Positions 27,592 to 37,002 of a DNA stretch of 64,000 nucleotides are shown piece by piece. The DNA comes from Gammaproteobacteria bacterium (lineage in GTDB: Bacteria; Pseudomonadota; Gammaproteobacteria; Pseudomonadales; Pseudohongiellaceae). The first letter of the stretch is position 1. The number at the start of each line of letters is the position of its first letter. The translations under genes and the position numbers were made by a program. Where the stretch lies: NCBI GenBank assembly GCA_029245395.1, contig JAQWPL010000029.1, forward strand, positions 434,001 through 498,000. Reading direction: 5' to 3'. The notes under the pieces were generated by a model. The model ran no database searches and had not been told where the DNA came from. It saw nothing but the letters and a program-made list of their open reading frames with translations.

Positions 27592-27667
27592 TGGTGCCCA
27601 GAGGCGGAATCGAACCACCGACACGAGGATTTTCAATCCTCTGCTCTACCGACTGAGCTATCTGGGC
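27592..27667 (-). tRNA. tRNA-Phe (anticodon GAA)
   Basis: A 76-nt cloverleaf with encoded CCA. Acceptor GCCCAGA pairs with TCTGGGC. The D-arm includes AGCTCAGTCGGTAGAGC, the anticodon stem GAGGA-TTGAAAA-TCCTC gives anticodon GAA (27632-27634), and the T-arm loop is TTCGATT. The D-, anticodon- and T-stems all pair. Confidence 0.97.
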
Positions 27668-27703
27668 TTAACTAGGTCTTTACGCTATAAACGCAAGGCG
27701 CGT

Positions 27704-27732
27704 ATTAAACCTTCTGACCGTTTGCGAGTCAA
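27704..27732 (-). promoter_or_regulatory. Sigma-70 promoter of tRNA-Phe
   Basis: On the minus strand TTGACT (27727-27732), a 17-bp spacer and TTTAAT (27704-27709), followed by a GC-rich stretch (ACGCGCC) typical of stable-RNA discriminators. It sits between yggX and the tRNA, so the tRNA has its own promoter. Confidence 0.65.
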
Positions 27733-27747
27733 GAATCCCGTTGAAAA

Positions 27748-28017
27748 TCAGGCTTCCGGCGGGACGTAGCCATCCGCCTCGTCGGTGTCCTCGTTGGCAA
27801 AAAAGTGCTCCATTTGATCCGTCAGATATTTGCGGTCTTCAGGATTGAACATAGAAAGTTGTTTTTCATTGATCAGGCGAACCTGGCGAGCCTGCCATTC
27901 ACCCCAGGCTTGTTTTGAGACATTGTCAAAAATGTCCTGCCCCTGGGAACCTGGAAAGGGTGGAGTCAGAAGGCCTTCCATTTCCTTGTTGTATTTCTTA
28001 CAAAGGACCATTCTCAT
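27748..28017 (-). CDS. yggX: YggX-family Fe(II)-trafficking protein
   Basis: YggX proteins protect iron-sulfur clusters and are linked to MutY's cluster by gene position. The 89-residue protein has the single conserved Cys near the start (VLCKKYNKEMEGLLTPPFPG), FDNVSKQAWGEWQARQVRLINEKQLS and the C-terminal LTDQMEHFFAN. It lies 10 bp downstream of mutY, as in many gammaproteobacteria, and is certainly co-transcribed. Confidence 0.95.
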   Translation of the reverse strand: MRMVLCKKYNKEMEGLLTPPFPGSQGQDIFDNVSKQAWGEWQARQVRLINEKQLSMFNPEDRKYLTDQMEHFFANEDTDEADGYVPPEA

Positions 28018-28027
28018 AAGGCATTTC

Positions 28028-29095
28028 TCATAATTTGCTCTCTAGTTTTTGTCCTAGTCCGTCCAATAATTTTTTAACTGGAGCTGCCAGACCAACTTGA
28101 CCAGGATTGGCCAAATCATACCAGCGCCAACGTCCTTTCTCCATGATGCTATTTTGTGGCCGTTGCAGGGAAATCAGTACTGGACTGATATCCAGATGGT
28201 AGTGGCTGAAGGTATGGCGAATGACTTGCCAGGTTTCAGTTTGTCCCTTCTGTTTTAAACCATTAACCATCAGAAAGGCATCTGGCGAATCATCCGTCGA
28301 AATTTCTGGCAGGCTCCATAAGCCGCCCCAAATACCGTGAGAGGGGCGTTTTTCGAGTAGAACCTTGTCACCATTTGACGATTGCAGCACCAGCATGGTC
28401 GTTGCTTTAATCGGCAGTTTCTTTTTAGGCTTTTTGTGGGGAAATTCTTCTGCTCGGTTGGCCAGGTAGGCTTTGCAACCTGATTTAAGAGGACACAATT
28501 CGCAGGCCGGTTTGGTGCGCGAGCAAAGGCTTGCGCCTAAATCCATCATGGCCTGGTTGTAGTTGGAACAATTTATTTCCGGTGTGTGTTTCTCTGCGAT
28601 GTCCCAAAGTTGTTTATTGACGGCGCTTTGTTCAGGCCAGCCTTCTATACAGTAGTAACGGCACAAGACTCTTTTGACATTGCCATCCAGAATGGCAGCT
28701 GGCTTGTTCATTGCCGAAGCGATAATACCGCCAGCAGTTGAACGTCCAATACCGGGCAGCTCTATGAGTGCTTCAACCGTTTCCGGGAAAAGACCATTGT
28801 GGTTACTGTGAATTATTTTTGCCGTCTTGTGTAAGTTGCGTGCCCGTGCGTAATAACCCAGGCCTGTCCAGAAATGCAGAACAGTGTCTTCATCGGCTTT
28901 CGACAGGTCTATTAATGTAGGAAAACGAGTCATGAAGCGTTCAAAATACGAAATGACTGTGGCGACCTGGGTTTGCTGCAACATGATTTCTGATACCCAG
29001 ACTTTGTAGGCGGTTTTATCATGTTGCCAGGGGAAATCATGCCTGCCGTGTTGTTGGTGCCAGGTCAGGATTTTATCGCTAAAAGCTTTTCTCAT
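28028..29095 (-). CDS. mutY: A/G-specific adenine DNA glycosylase MutY
   Basis: MutY removes adenine mispaired with 8-oxoguanine. About 355 residues: catalytic Glu segment [13 protein letters not shown], helix-hairpin-helix [14 protein letters not shown], catalytic Asp in [12 protein letters not shown], the 4Fe-4S cysteines [17 protein letters not shown], and a C-terminal MutT-like domain ([21 protein letters not shown]) that reads 8-oxoG. I prefer the ATG at 29095 because it gives the usual short N-terminus; the frame is open to 29125. It diverges from hisB. Confidence 0.95.
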   Translation of the reverse strand: MRKAFSDKILTWHQQHGRHDFPWQHDKTAYKVWVSEIMLQQTQVATVISYFERFMTRFPTLIDLSKADEDTVLHFWTGLGYYARARNLHKTAKIIHSNHNGLFPETVEALIELPGIGRSTAGGIIASAMNKPAAILDGNVKRVLCRYYCIEGWPEQSAVNKQLWDIAEKHTPEINCSNYNQAMMDLGASLCSRTKPACELCPLKSGCKAYLANRAEEFPHKKPKKKLPIKATTMLVLQSSNGDKVLLEKRPSHGIWGGLWSLPEISTDDSPDAFLMVNGLKQKGQTETWQVIRHTFSHYHLDISPVLISLQRPQNSIMEKGRWRWYDLANPGQVGLAAPVKKLLDGLGQKLESKL

Positions 29096-29127
29096 GGGGC
29101 AGCCAGTGTACCTGCCTGTTTTCATTT

Positions 29128-29156
29128 TTCACATGTCTGATTAATCCGCGTATAAT
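29128..29156 (+). promoter_or_regulatory. Sigma-70 promoter of hisBHF
   Basis: TTCACA (29128-29133), a 17-bp spacer and a perfect TATAAT (29151-29156), about 47 bp before the hisB start. It overlaps the mutY start region, so the two divergent transcripts share this DNA. Confidence 0.7.
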
Positions 29157-29202
29157 CGCGTTTTTCCTGAATACGCTGCGCTATGCAGCACCAGAGGATG
29201 CC

Positions 29203-29799
29203 ATGTCAGCTCGTAAGGCGTCAGTAGAACGCAACACCAAAGAGACCCAGATTACAGTCAACTTAAACCTGGACGGTACTGGTGAATTTAATATTTCATC
29301 TGGCCTGCCGTTTCTGGAGCATATGCTGGAACAGGTAGCGCGCCACGGCCTGGTGGATCTGGATATCAAGGCAGAAGGTGACCTGGAAATTGATGCTCAC
29401 CACACCGTAGAAGATCTGGGCATTACTATTGGTCAGGCTTTTGACAAGGCGCTGGATAAAACCGGGATTCGTCGCTATGGGCATGCTTATGTGCCGCTGG
29501 ATGAAGCCTTGTCGCGGGTGGTCATCGACTTCTCGGGGCGTCCTGGTCTTGAATACAACATCCCTTTCAAGCGGGGTAGTGTTGGCGATTTTGATGTAGA
29601 CCTGTTCTTCGAATTTTTTCAGGGCTTTGTTAATCATGCCAACGTCACTCTGCACATTGATAATTTGTGTGGCAACAATGCCCATCACCAAATCGAAACC
29701 GTGTTCAAGGCATTTGGTCGCGCTGTGCGGATGGCCATAGAGCCTGATCCTCGCATGGCCGGCGTGGTTCCTTCTACGAAAGGTACGCTTTCTAAATAA
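29203..29799 (+). CDS. hisB: Imidazoleglycerol-phosphate dehydratase
   Basis: HisB dehydrates imidazole-glycerol phosphate in histidine synthesis. The 198-residue monofunctional form shows [41 protein letters not shown] and [16 protein letters not shown], including the two His-rich Mn-binding motifs. Its length excludes the fused HisN phosphatase of enteric bacteria. GAGGATGCC precedes the ATG. hisH follows after 15 bp. Confidence 0.97.
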   Translation: MSARKASVERNTKETQITVNLNLDGTGEFNISSGLPFLEHMLEQVARHGLVDLDIKAEGDLEIDAHHTVEDLGITIGQAFDKALDKTGIRRYGHAYVPLDEALSRVVIDFSGRPGLEYNIPFKRGSVGDFDVDLFFEFFQGFVNHANVTLHIDNLCGNNAHHQIETVFKAFGRAVRMAIEPDPRMAGVVPSTKGTLSK

Positions 29800-29814
29800 A
29801 CCGGTAATTGAATC

Positions 29815-30459
29815 ATGAACCGAGTTGCCGTTATCGACTATGGCATGGGTAATCTGCATTCCGTGGCGAAAGCCGTGGAGCATGTGGGGGATGACTTGCA
29901 CCTGTCTGTCACGGCCAACGAGAAAATCATCATGGCGGCCGACCGGATTATTTTTCCTGGTGTCGGTGCTATGCGTGACTGCATGGGTGAAATCAAACGC
30001 CTTGGTATTGATGACATTCTAAGAAGGTTTGTTGAAGACAGGCCGGTGCTTGGTGTTTGTGTTGGTATGCAGGCTCTTCTTGATCACAGTGATGAAAATA
30101 ATGGCATTGACTGCATAGGCTTGTTTGATGGAAATGTTGAACACTTTGAAGATGGAATGACGGATGAAAAAGGTGCGGCGCTAAAAGTGCCGCATATGGG
30201 CTGGAATGAAGTCAATCAAACCAGGCAACATCCTCTTTGGCAGGACATTGCTGACAACAGCCGTTTCTATTTTGTACATTCTTATTTCGTTAGTCCGAAG
30301 AATGCGGATGAAGTAGTAGGCGAAAGTGACTATCCCGAAACATTTACTGCAGTATTAGCAAAGCCAAATATTTTTGCCGTGCAATTTCATCCGGAAAAAA
30401 GCCAGACCGCGGGGTTGCAGCTTTACAAGAACTTTTTGGGGTGGGACGGACAAGGATAG
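29815..30459 (+). CDS. hisH: Imidazole glycerol phosphate synthase, glutaminase subunit
   Basis: HisH hydrolyses glutamine and channels ammonia to HisF. The 214-residue protein has the class I amidotransferase triad: Cys in [11 protein letters not shown], and His and Glu in [10 protein letters not shown]. The N-terminal [18 protein letters not shown] is typical. It follows hisB directly. In most relatives hisA comes next; here a non-coding inverted repeat begins at its stop codon and hisF follows. Confidence 0.97.
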   Translation: MNRVAVIDYGMGNLHSVAKAVEHVGDDLHLSVTANEKIIMAADRIIFPGVGAMRDCMGEIKRLGIDDILRRFVEDRPVLGVCVGMQALLDHSDENNGIDCIGLFDGNVEHFEDGMTDEKGAALKVPHMGWNEVNQTRQHPLWQDIADNSRFYFVHSYFVSPKNADEVVGESDYPETFTAVLAKPNIFAVQFHPEKSQTAGLQLYKNFLGWDGQG

Positions 30460-30525
30460 ATAAAGGATAAAAGATAAAGGAGCGAGATAAATGAGAGTTG
30501 GGCCTTTATCTTTTATCCTTTATCT
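30458..30525. repeat. Perfect 23-bp inverted repeat in the hisH-hisF gap
   Basis: 30458-30480 is the exact reverse complement of 30503-30525, with a 22-bp loop. Each arm is itself built from GATAAAG-type repeats. The left arm overlaps the hisH stop. No T-run follows the stem on the plus strand, so it is not a standard terminator. Confidence 0.9.
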
Positions 30526-30570
30526 TCTGGAAAGATTCTCTACAAATGAATATTTAGGTGTTATTAAACT

Positions 30571-31344
30571 ATGTCGTTAGCTAAACGCATCATCCCCTGT
30601 CTTGATTGTGAAAATGGCCGCGTAGTTAAAGGCGTAAAATTCCTTGATATTCGAGATGCGGGCGATCCGGTTGAAGTTTCCAAACGTTATTGCGACCAGG
30701 GTGCAGATGAGATTACGTTTCTGGATATTACTGCCAGTCATGAGGGTAGACAGACGACCATTGATACGGTGAGAGCCATTGCGGGCCAGGTATTCATTCC
30801 TCTGACGGTGGGCGGCGGTATTCGCAAGCTACAGGATATTCGTGACATGCTTAACGCAGGCGCTGACAAGGTCGCCATCAACACCAGCGCCGTAGAAAAT
30901 CCTGATTTCGTACGTGAGGCCTCTGAAAAGTTTGGTTCTCAATGCATTGTAGTTGCCATTGATGCCAAGAAGGTTTCTCAGCAGGGCGAGTCAGATAAGT
31001 GGAAGATATTTACCCATGGCGGTCGTAATCCAACAGGACTGGATGCAGTGGAATGGGCAAAAAAAATGGTGGCCAATGGTGCGGGAGAAATTCTGCTTAC
31101 CAGTATGGATCGAGATGGCACCAAAGATGGTTTTGATCTTGCCCTGAACAGAACAATTAGTGAGGCAGTATCTGTGCCTTTAATTGCTTCTGGCGGCGTT
31201 GGGAATCTTCAACATCTAGTGGATGGTATTAATGAAGGTAAAGCAGATGCGGTTTTGGCCGCCAGTATTTTTCACTTTGATGAATTTTCAATTCCGGAAG
31301 CCAAGAAATACATGCGGGAAAAGGGGATAGAGGTCAGGCTTTAA
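30571..31344 (+). CDS. hisF: Imidazole glycerol phosphate synthase, cyclase subunit
   Basis: HisF closes the imidazole ring with ammonia from HisH. The 257-residue beta-barrel has the expected ends of the two half-barrels: [18 protein letters not shown] with catalytic Asp11, and [15 protein letters not shown] with Asp about 130; [11 protein letters not shown] and IASGGVGN form the phosphate sites. It is separated from hisH by about 110 bp that hold only an inverted repeat. hisA, which should supply its substrate, is not in the window. Confidence 0.97.
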   Translation: MSLAKRIIPCLDCENGRVVKGVKFLDIRDAGDPVEVSKRYCDQGADEITFLDITASHEGRQTTIDTVRAIAGQVFIPLTVGGGIRKLQDIRDMLNAGADKVAINTSAVENPDFVREASEKFGSQCIVVAIDAKKVSQQGESDKWKIFTHGGRNPTGLDAVEWAKKMVANGAGEILLTSMDRDGTKDGFDLALNRTISEAVSVPLIASGGVGNLQHLVDGINEGKADAVLAASIFHFDEFSIPEAKKYMREKGIEVRL

Positions 31345-31439
31345 AAAAGCTTCCAGTCTCCAGCCACCAACTCCCGGAAAAACCTTCAGTATCGGCTTGA
31401 CACCAGAGTTTTGTAAATCACCATAATCAAGCTGGTAGC

Positions 31440-32849
31440 TTATCTAGCCGAAGTCCCTTCAATATCTTCAACCAGGCTGGTTTCAGATTCCGCCATGATG
31501 CGTGGGCGAATGATGTTAAGTCCTTTCAATACATTAATAGCTTCATTGAGCTGGTAATCTCTGACCAGAACTTCGGGTGGTTCGGCAGGTTGCGTTTCGG
31601 CCGCTATGACAGCTTCTTCTTCACTTTCGATTTGTTCTTCAGACCCTTCTTCAGAATTACCATTTTCAAGGTGGCCAGTCAGATCTTCTTCTCGATAAGA
31701 TATCAGACTGTCTGGAATACGGGTTACCTGACCCCTGTCCACAATAATATCGGGAGTGATGCCTTTGGCCTGGATAGAGCGCCCGCTTGGAGTGAAATAC
31801 AAAGCGGTAGTTAACTTAATGGCACGGTCATTGGTCAGCGGCAATACAGTCTGAACAGAGCCCTTGCCAAAACTTGGCGTACCCATAATGATCGCTCGCT
31901 GATGATCCTGTAATGCGCCTGCCACTATTTCCGAAGCAGAGGCTGAGCCGGAATTGATCAGGACAACCAGTGGAACACCCTGACTGACATCTTCGGTGGA
32001 TGCTTCAAAACGTAAATCGCCATTGTCGACACGGCCTTCCGTGTAAACAATTAAACCGTCATCGAGAAAAGAATCGACCACACCTACTGAAGCCTGCAGC
32101 ACGCCCCCCGGGTTATTCCTGAGATCCATCACAACACCTTTCAGGTCATTTTCTTCATGCATTCGTGTCATAGCGTTGTTGACTTCTTCGCTGGTGTCCT
32201 GTGAAAAGGTGGCAATTCTCATATACCCATAACCGGGCTCAATAATTCTGTATCTGATACTACGGGCCTGAATGATTTGCCTGGTGACAGTGATTTCAAA
32301 TGGCTCACTTCTGCCCTCGCGAATAATGGTGAGCACAATGTCTGTACCAGGTTCACCGCGCATGATGTCGATGGTGTCACCCAGGGTTACTTCTCTGGCT
32401 GGCGTGTCATCCAGTTTGATAATCAGGTCGCCAGCCTGAACGCCGGCAATGTCTGCAGGAGAGTCATCCATGGGAGCAATGACTTTGATAAAGCCATCTT
32501 CAATACCTACTTCAACACCCAGGCCACCAAATTCGCCAGTAGTGCTTTCCTGTAATTGATCGTAATCATCTGATTCCAGATAGGTGGAATGTGGATCTAT
32601 GCCGGCGAGCATTCCCTTGATGGCATTTTCCAGCAAGGTTTTGTCATCGATGGGTTCCACGTAAGCATTTCGAATCCGGTTTAATACTTCAGTAAAAATT
32701 CGCACTTCATCCAACGGCAAAGGTAGCTCCTGTGCATTGTCTGTTGTTTGTGCTGAGAGCATGCCGGGGGCGAATGCAAGGGAGCAGCAAAGGCTGATTG
32801 CAAGACCGGTTCTTTTACTTACACGATTTAATTTGTGCATGGTTTTCAT
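31440..32849 (-). CDS. S41-family C-terminal processing protease
   Basis: Ctp proteases cut exported or periplasmic proteins at the C-terminus. About 469 residues: signal peptide (LAISLCCSLAFAPGMLSA), a PDZ domain (GLGVEVGIEDGFIKVIAP, SPADIAGVQAGDLIIKLDD) and the S41 catalytic part, with Ser in NSGSASASEIVAG and Lys in TPSFGKGSVQTVLPL. A low-complexity acidic stretch (EEGSEEQIESEEE) precedes the end. I prefer the ATG at 32849; the frame continues upstream to 32927, overlapping the envC-like gene, and has further ATGs at 32840 and 32927. The gene order gpmI-envC-ctp is common in Pseudomonas relatives. Confidence 0.92.
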   Translation of the reverse strand: MKTMHKLNRVSKRTGLAISLCCSLAFAPGMLSAQTTDNAQELPLPLDEVRIFTEVLNRIRNAYVEPIDDKTLLENAIKGMLAGIDPHSTYLESDDYDQLQESTTGEFGGLGVEVGIEDGFIKVIAPMDDSPADIAGVQAGDLIIKLDDTPAREVTLGDTIDIMRGEPGTDIVLTIIREGRSEPFEITVTRQIIQARSIRYRIIEPGYGYMRIATFSQDTSEEVNNAMTRMHEENDLKGVVMDLRNNPGGVLQASVGVVDSFLDDGLIVYTEGRVDNGDLRFEASTEDVSQGVPLVVLINSGSASASEIVAGALQDHQRAIIMGTPSFGKGSVQTVLPLTNDRAIKLTTALYFTPSGRSIQAKGITPDIIVDRGQVTRIPDSLISYREEDLTGHLENGNSEEGSEEQIESEEEAVIAAETQPAEPPEVLVRDYQLNEAINVLKGLNIIRPRIMAESETSLVEDIEGTSAR

Positions 32850-32913
32850 AATTTGGCTCTGGAAATTCTTATACTCATTATGACAGGGAAACAAGGTGTT
32901 TAGTTGCATCAGA

Positions 32914-34101
32914 TTACTGCCTGGCATCAGCTTGCGTTAAGGTTGAGCACCAGGCTGATGGGTCTTCAGATTCTCCGTTATGGCGGATTTCGAAGTACAG
33001 ACCGTAATCCTCTTTCCCTCCGGTATTACCTACTGTAGCAATGGTTTCGCCACTGTTTACCCATTCACCAACTTCCTTGAAAAGTGCCTGATTCTGGGCA
33101 TAAAGACTCATATAACCACCACCATGGTCAATTATCAAGAGCAGCCCGGAGCTCGAAAACCAGTCCGAAAATACCACTCTGCCATGGTGTATGGCTCTGA
33201 CCTCACTACCTTCTCTGGCATCGACAGTGACACCTTCCCAGTTCAGGTCGCCCAAACCATAAGAACTGCCCCAGTTATTACTTAATCTGCCCTCTACGGG
33301 CCAGGGCACGAGGCCTTTCATGGTGGCGAAGTCTTGTTGATCGTTACCCAGAGATATATTTGCAATAGAGCGACGTAACTCTTCCAGTAATAATTCCATT
33401 TCAGCGCGTTCCGTCTCCAGGGCTTCAAGTTTACTGTTGTTGTTAACCAGCAACACATCCAGATTGTCCAACAATATCTGTCTGCTACTTATACTATCCT
33501 GGAGGGATGACTGCTGTTGGCCAAGGCGGCTGTGCTCCTTTTCCAAATTTAACGACACTGCAACAATACCCTCTTCAACAGTGTTGAGTTCTGCCAACGT
33601 GCTGCTGAACTCTTCGACTTTGTCCGCGCGCGCATTATTAAAATACTGGTAGTAACGAAGCGAGCGGCTGCTTTGTGATGGGCTTTCCTGATTGAGGAGT
33701 AACTTGAAATACTCCTGTTTACCGGTCTGGTAGGCACTACGAAGATATTGCTTGATGAGATCCTGCTGACTGGACTTCAGAATGAGCAAAGAGTTTTCTT
33801 CGCCCTGCAATCCAGCAAGTTGTGTTTCATTATTAGAAATTGCAGACTCGGTTTGTGAAATTTCTGCAACGATGCTGGCTAGCGTTTGTTCGGTTCCCTG
33901 AATTTCTTCATAAACAAGGGTGCGTTCAGAGCCGCGCTGTGAAAGTTCCCCTCTCACATCTTCTATTGCTTCAATGATAGATTCGAGAGCCTCTTCAGAA
34001 ACTTCCTGATTGCTATCGCTTTGTGCATTCAAGGAGCCTGAAGCAGATAGAAAACTGACGGCTAACAGCGCATTAAGCGTCAGCAGCCAAAGGTGCTTCA
34101 T
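32914..34101 (-). CDS. EnvC-like murein hydrolase activator (degenerate M23 domain)
   Basis: 395 residues. A signal peptide is followed by a long coiled coil (residues about 30-250) and a C-terminal LytM/M23 domain. In place of the metal-binding H-x3-D the protein has WEGVTVDAREGSEV, matching E. coli EnvC (WKGMVIGASEGTEV), so it should not cut peptidoglycan but activate amidases at the septum. Its start overlaps the gpmI stop by 4 bp. Confidence 0.9.
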   Translation of the reverse strand: MKHLWLLTLNALLAVSFLSASGSLNAQSDSNQEVSEEALESIIEAIEDVRGELSQRGSERTLVYEEIQGTEQTLASIVAEISQTESAISNNETQLAGLQGEENSLLILKSSQQDLIKQYLRSAYQTGKQEYFKLLLNQESPSQSSRSLRYYQYFNNARADKVEEFSSTLAELNTVEEGIVAVSLNLEKEHSRLGQQQSSLQDSISSRQILLDNLDVLLVNNNSKLEALETERAEMELLLEELRRSIANISLGNDQQDFATMKGLVPWPVEGRLSNNWGSSYGLGDLNWEGVTVDAREGSEVRAIHHGRVVFSDWFSSSGLLLIIDHGGGYMSLYAQNQALFKEVGEWVNSGETIATVGNTGGKEDYGLYFEIRHNGESEDPSAWCSTLTQADARQ

Positions 34102-35642
34102 TGGGAATTAATCAAAGACTGCCCTGTCATTTCTTCAGGCTGGGCAAGGTCCATTAAGGCCAGAACACTGGGTGCCACATCACAAAGCGAGCCATCATTT
34201 TTCAGGGATACCTGCCTGCTGCCGACATAAACAAGCGGTACCGGTCCATTGGTGTGGGAAGTTAAAGGTTGTCCAGAGTTTTCATCCAGCATCTGTTCCA
34301 GGTTTCCGTGATCGGCAGTAATCAGGCAGTTACCTTCAACTTCCTGAATGGCTTCAGTAATTTTGCCAAGGCAATCATCAATGACTTCCGCCGCTTTTAG
34401 TGCAGCATCCCAAACGCCGGTGTGCCCGACCATGTCCCCGTTGGCAAAATTGCAGATGATGGCGTCATATTCCCTGTTGCGAATGGCACTCACCAGTTTT
34501 TCGGTGACTTCATAGGCGCTCATTTCCGGCATCAGGTCATACGTTTCAACTTTAGGAGAGGGAATCAGTATTCGGGACTCGCCTTCATACTCTTTTTCTC
34601 TGCCGCCACTGAAGAAAAAAGTCACATGGGCATATTTTTCCGTTTCTGCAATCCGTAACTGACTTTTATTCTGGTTTGCCAGGTATTCTCCCAGCACATT
34701 CGACAGTTTTTCCGGCGGGTATGCACATTCGGCCTCTAACTCCTCAGAATATTCGGTGAGCATGACAAAGTGGCTGAGGGCAAGCAGACCACCGCGCTCA
34801 AACTCGGTGAAAATCTTATCTGTAAATACCCGGGTCAGTTCACGAGACCTGTCGGCGCGAAAATTCATGAACACAATGGCGTCATTATCCTTGATGCTGA
34901 CAGTTTCACCGTTGTCAGTGATACAGGCGGGCAGGATGAATTCATCATTTTCATCCCGGCTATAGGCAGATTCCAACGCGTCGGCCGCTGTTTCTGCTGT
35001 ATATTCAGCAGTGCCATGGCAAATGGCGTTGAATGATTTCTCAACCCTGTCCCAACGTTTATCTCTATCCATGCCATAAAAGCGCCCGGCAATAGACGCA
35101 ATTTTGCCGACTCCCAGGCTGCTGAACTTCTTTTCCATTTTTACAATTGAAGGTGCGGCGCTGCGTGGGGGTGTGTCTCTGCCATCAAGCAGAGCATGCA
35201 GGTAAATCTTCTGGCAGCCGCGCTGATGAGCCAGGTCTACCATAGCCTCAATCTGGTCTTCATGACTGTGAATTCCGCCTGCCGACAGCAATCCAATGAT
35301 ATGCAGTGCAGATTTTGAGGCCGCCACATCTTCAGCGGCTTTGCATAACACCGGGTTATTAAAGAACTTGCCATCGGCGATGTCTTTATCAATTTTTGTC
35401 AGGCTCTGAAAAACGATTCTGCCAGCGCCCATGTTCATATGACCCACTTCGGAATTACCCATTTGCCCCTCCGGTAATCCAACTTTAAGACCGGAAGTAT
35501 GAATAAGTGTGTGGGGATGGTTTGCCAGTAAGCTGTCCCATACTGGCGTGTTGGCCTGGTGGATAGCGTTGTTTGCAGAGGCGTCACGGTGACCCCAACC
35601 ATCCAGAATTAACAGGAGGGTAGGGGTGGCAGAAGCAGTCAT
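34098..35642 (-). CDS. gpmI: 2,3-bisphosphoglycerate-independent phosphoglycerate mutase
   Basis: GpmI interconverts 3- and 2-phosphoglycerate in glycolysis and gluconeogenesis with two Mn ions. The 514-residue protein shows LLLILDGWGHR, the catalytic Ser in GQMGNSEVGHMNMGAGR, LLSAGGIHSHEDQI, NFRADRSRELTR, NFANGDMVGHTG and ITADHGNLEQM. It is the first gene of the gpmI-envC-ctp operon and diverges from the rhodanese gene. Confidence 0.98.
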   Translation of the reverse strand: MTASATPTLLLILDGWGHRDASANNAIHQANTPVWDSLLANHPHTLIHTSGLKVGLPEGQMGNSEVGHMNMGAGRIVFQSLTKIDKDIADGKFFNNPVLCKAAEDVAASKSALHIIGLLSAGGIHSHEDQIEAMVDLAHQRGCQKIYLHALLDGRDTPPRSAAPSIVKMEKKFSSLGVGKIASIAGRFYGMDRDKRWDRVEKSFNAICHGTAEYTAETAADALESAYSRDENDEFILPACITDNGETVSIKDNDAIVFMNFRADRSRELTRVFTDKIFTEFERGGLLALSHFVMLTEYSEELEAECAYPPEKLSNVLGEYLANQNKSQLRIAETEKYAHVTFFFSGGREKEYEGESRILIPSPKVETYDLMPEMSAYEVTEKLVSAIRNREYDAIICNFANGDMVGHTGVWDAALKAAEVIDDCLGKITEAIQEVEGNCLITADHGNLEQMLDENSGQPLTSHTNGPVPLVYVGSRQVSLKNDGSLCDVAPSVLALMDLAQPEEMTGQSLINSQ

Positions 35643-35751
35643 GGATTACCCTGGATATTGCATGTGAAATCGGGTCAACATTATCGCCAATTCTAGTTCT
35701 TCATGCGAGCGCCGAGTGCCTTGAAAACCACATAAACAGAGGAATCTTTAC

Positions 35752-35780
35752 CTGACTTCATCTATTTTGGCGTGTATACT
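35752..35780 (+). promoter_or_regulatory. Sigma-70 promoter upstream of the rhodanese-secB genes
   Basis: CTGACT (35752-35757), 17-bp spacer, TATACT (35775-35780), about 37 bp before the rhodanese start codon. Confidence 0.5.
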
Positions 35781-35816
35781 CCCTGCCTCTTAAAAACCGG
35801 TGATATTAAACGCCTG

Positions 35817-36230
35817 ATGGCACGATTTTTTGAGTTTCTAATTAACCACTGGATCCTGTCAGGTCTATGGTTAACCCTGTTTATTACCTTTGTACTGTAT
35901 CTGAAGGCAAAGGCTGGGAATGCCTTAAGTCCACAACAGGCAACTTTGCTGGTGAACAGGGAAAATGGCGTGGTAGTCGACGTCAGGGACAAGAAAACTT
36001 TTGATGGTGGCCATATTGTTGATGCCATCAATATTCCCCTGGCCAAACTGAAAGACCACCTTTCAGAACTTGAAAAATACCGTGAGAAACCGCTCGTGGT
36101 GGTTTGTCAGATGGGGCAACAGTCCGGCGAGGCGGTAAAGTTGCTGGAAGAAAATGGATTTGCTTCTGTCGCTCGGATGAGCGGCGGTATGACTGAATGG
36201 CAGACCCAGGGTTTGCCAGCAGTGAAGTAA
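35817..36230 (+). CDS. Membrane-anchored rhodanese-like protein (YibN type)
   Basis: About 137 residues: one N-terminal membrane helix (LINHWILSGLWLTLFITFVLYL) and a cytosolic rhodanese domain with VVVDVRDKKTFDGGHI and the active-site loop VVVCQMGQQSGEA, Cys included. The ATG at 35817 is used because it starts just before the membrane helix; the frame is open further upstream. It precedes secB, as YibN does in E. coli; the usual grxC between them is missing. Confidence 0.88.
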   Translation: MARFFEFLINHWILSGLWLTLFITFVLYLKAKAGNALSPQQATLLVNRENGVVVDVRDKKTFDGGHIVDAINIPLAKLKDHLSELEKYREKPLVVVCQMGQQSGEAVKLLEENGFASVARMSGGMTEWQTQGLPAVK

Positions 36231-36299
36231 GTACATAACACTATCTCCAATTTCCCGACTTAAGGAAATCAGGGCAACAATTTTTTATAAGGGTAGAAC

Positions 36300-36854
36300 A
36301 TGGCAGAAAATGATCAGGAACAAAATCTGGCAGCACAGCCAGCCGAAGACCAGTCAGGTCAGCGCTTTGGTGTTCAGCGTGTGTATGTGAAAGATGTCTC
36401 TTTTGAGGCGCCGGATACACCTAATGTCTTCAGACAACAATATACTCCTCAGGTCAACTTCAGTATCAACAACCGAAGTTCAAAGATTGATGAAGGTGTT
36501 TATGAAGTAGTATTGCGCCTGACTGCGGATGTTAAACAGGAAGACAAGACAGTTTTCCTGGTCGAAGTGCAGCAGGCAGGAATTTTTGAAATCAACGGAA
36601 TTGAAGGTGAACAGCTTGAGCAAGTACTCACTATTACATGCCCAAATATACTTTTCCCCTATGGCCGAGAAGCTATCGATGCCCTGGTAACCCGAGGCAG
36701 TTTTCCTGCTCTTTTGCTGGCACCGATCAATTTCGAAACGATCTATGCGCAGGCTAAACAGCAGCAGGCTCAGCAAGCTGCAACGGCGGCTGAAGGCACC
36801 TCAGAAACTGATATCATTACACCTGATTCAGATGTGGATGCAGATTCCCACTAG
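36300..36854 (+). CDS. secB: Protein-export chaperone SecB
   Basis: SecB keeps precursor proteins unfolded and hands them to SecA. The 184-residue protein has FGVQRVYVKDVSFEAPDTPNVF (read in part YVKDVSFEAP), IFEINGIEGEQLEQVL, CPNILFPYGREAID and PALLLAPINFETIYAQ. It is longer than the usual 155 because of an acidic, Gln/Ala-rich tail (QQQAQQAATAAEGT onwards). GGGTAG precedes the ATG. Confidence 0.97.
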   Translation: MAENDQEQNLAAQPAEDQSGQRFGVQRVYVKDVSFEAPDTPNVFRQQYTPQVNFSINNRSSKIDEGVYEVVLRLTADVKQEDKTVFLVEVQQAGIFEINGIEGEQLEQVLTITCPNILFPYGREAIDALVTRGSFPALLLAPINFETIYAQAKQQQAQQAATAAEGTSETDIITPDSDVDADSH

Positions 36855-36877
36855 TTAAAAACCTGCGCATTTCTATT

Positions 36878-36912
36878 ACGGCGAGAGACAGTTTAATGTC
36901 CTCGCCGTTTTT
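36878..36912 (+). terminator. Terminator of secB
   Basis: An 8-bp stem ACGGCGAG/CTCGCCGT with a short inner stem, followed by TTTTTATT on the plus strand. It faces the 3' end of the convergent trmL. Confidence 0.85.
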
Positions 36913-37002
36913 ATTTGAAAATGAAAAGTACGTATTTCTAGTCTGACATGGCGCAGATGGCGTCATGAGCGATGTTCAGGCGAGGCAGTAGCCACAACAA
37001 CT

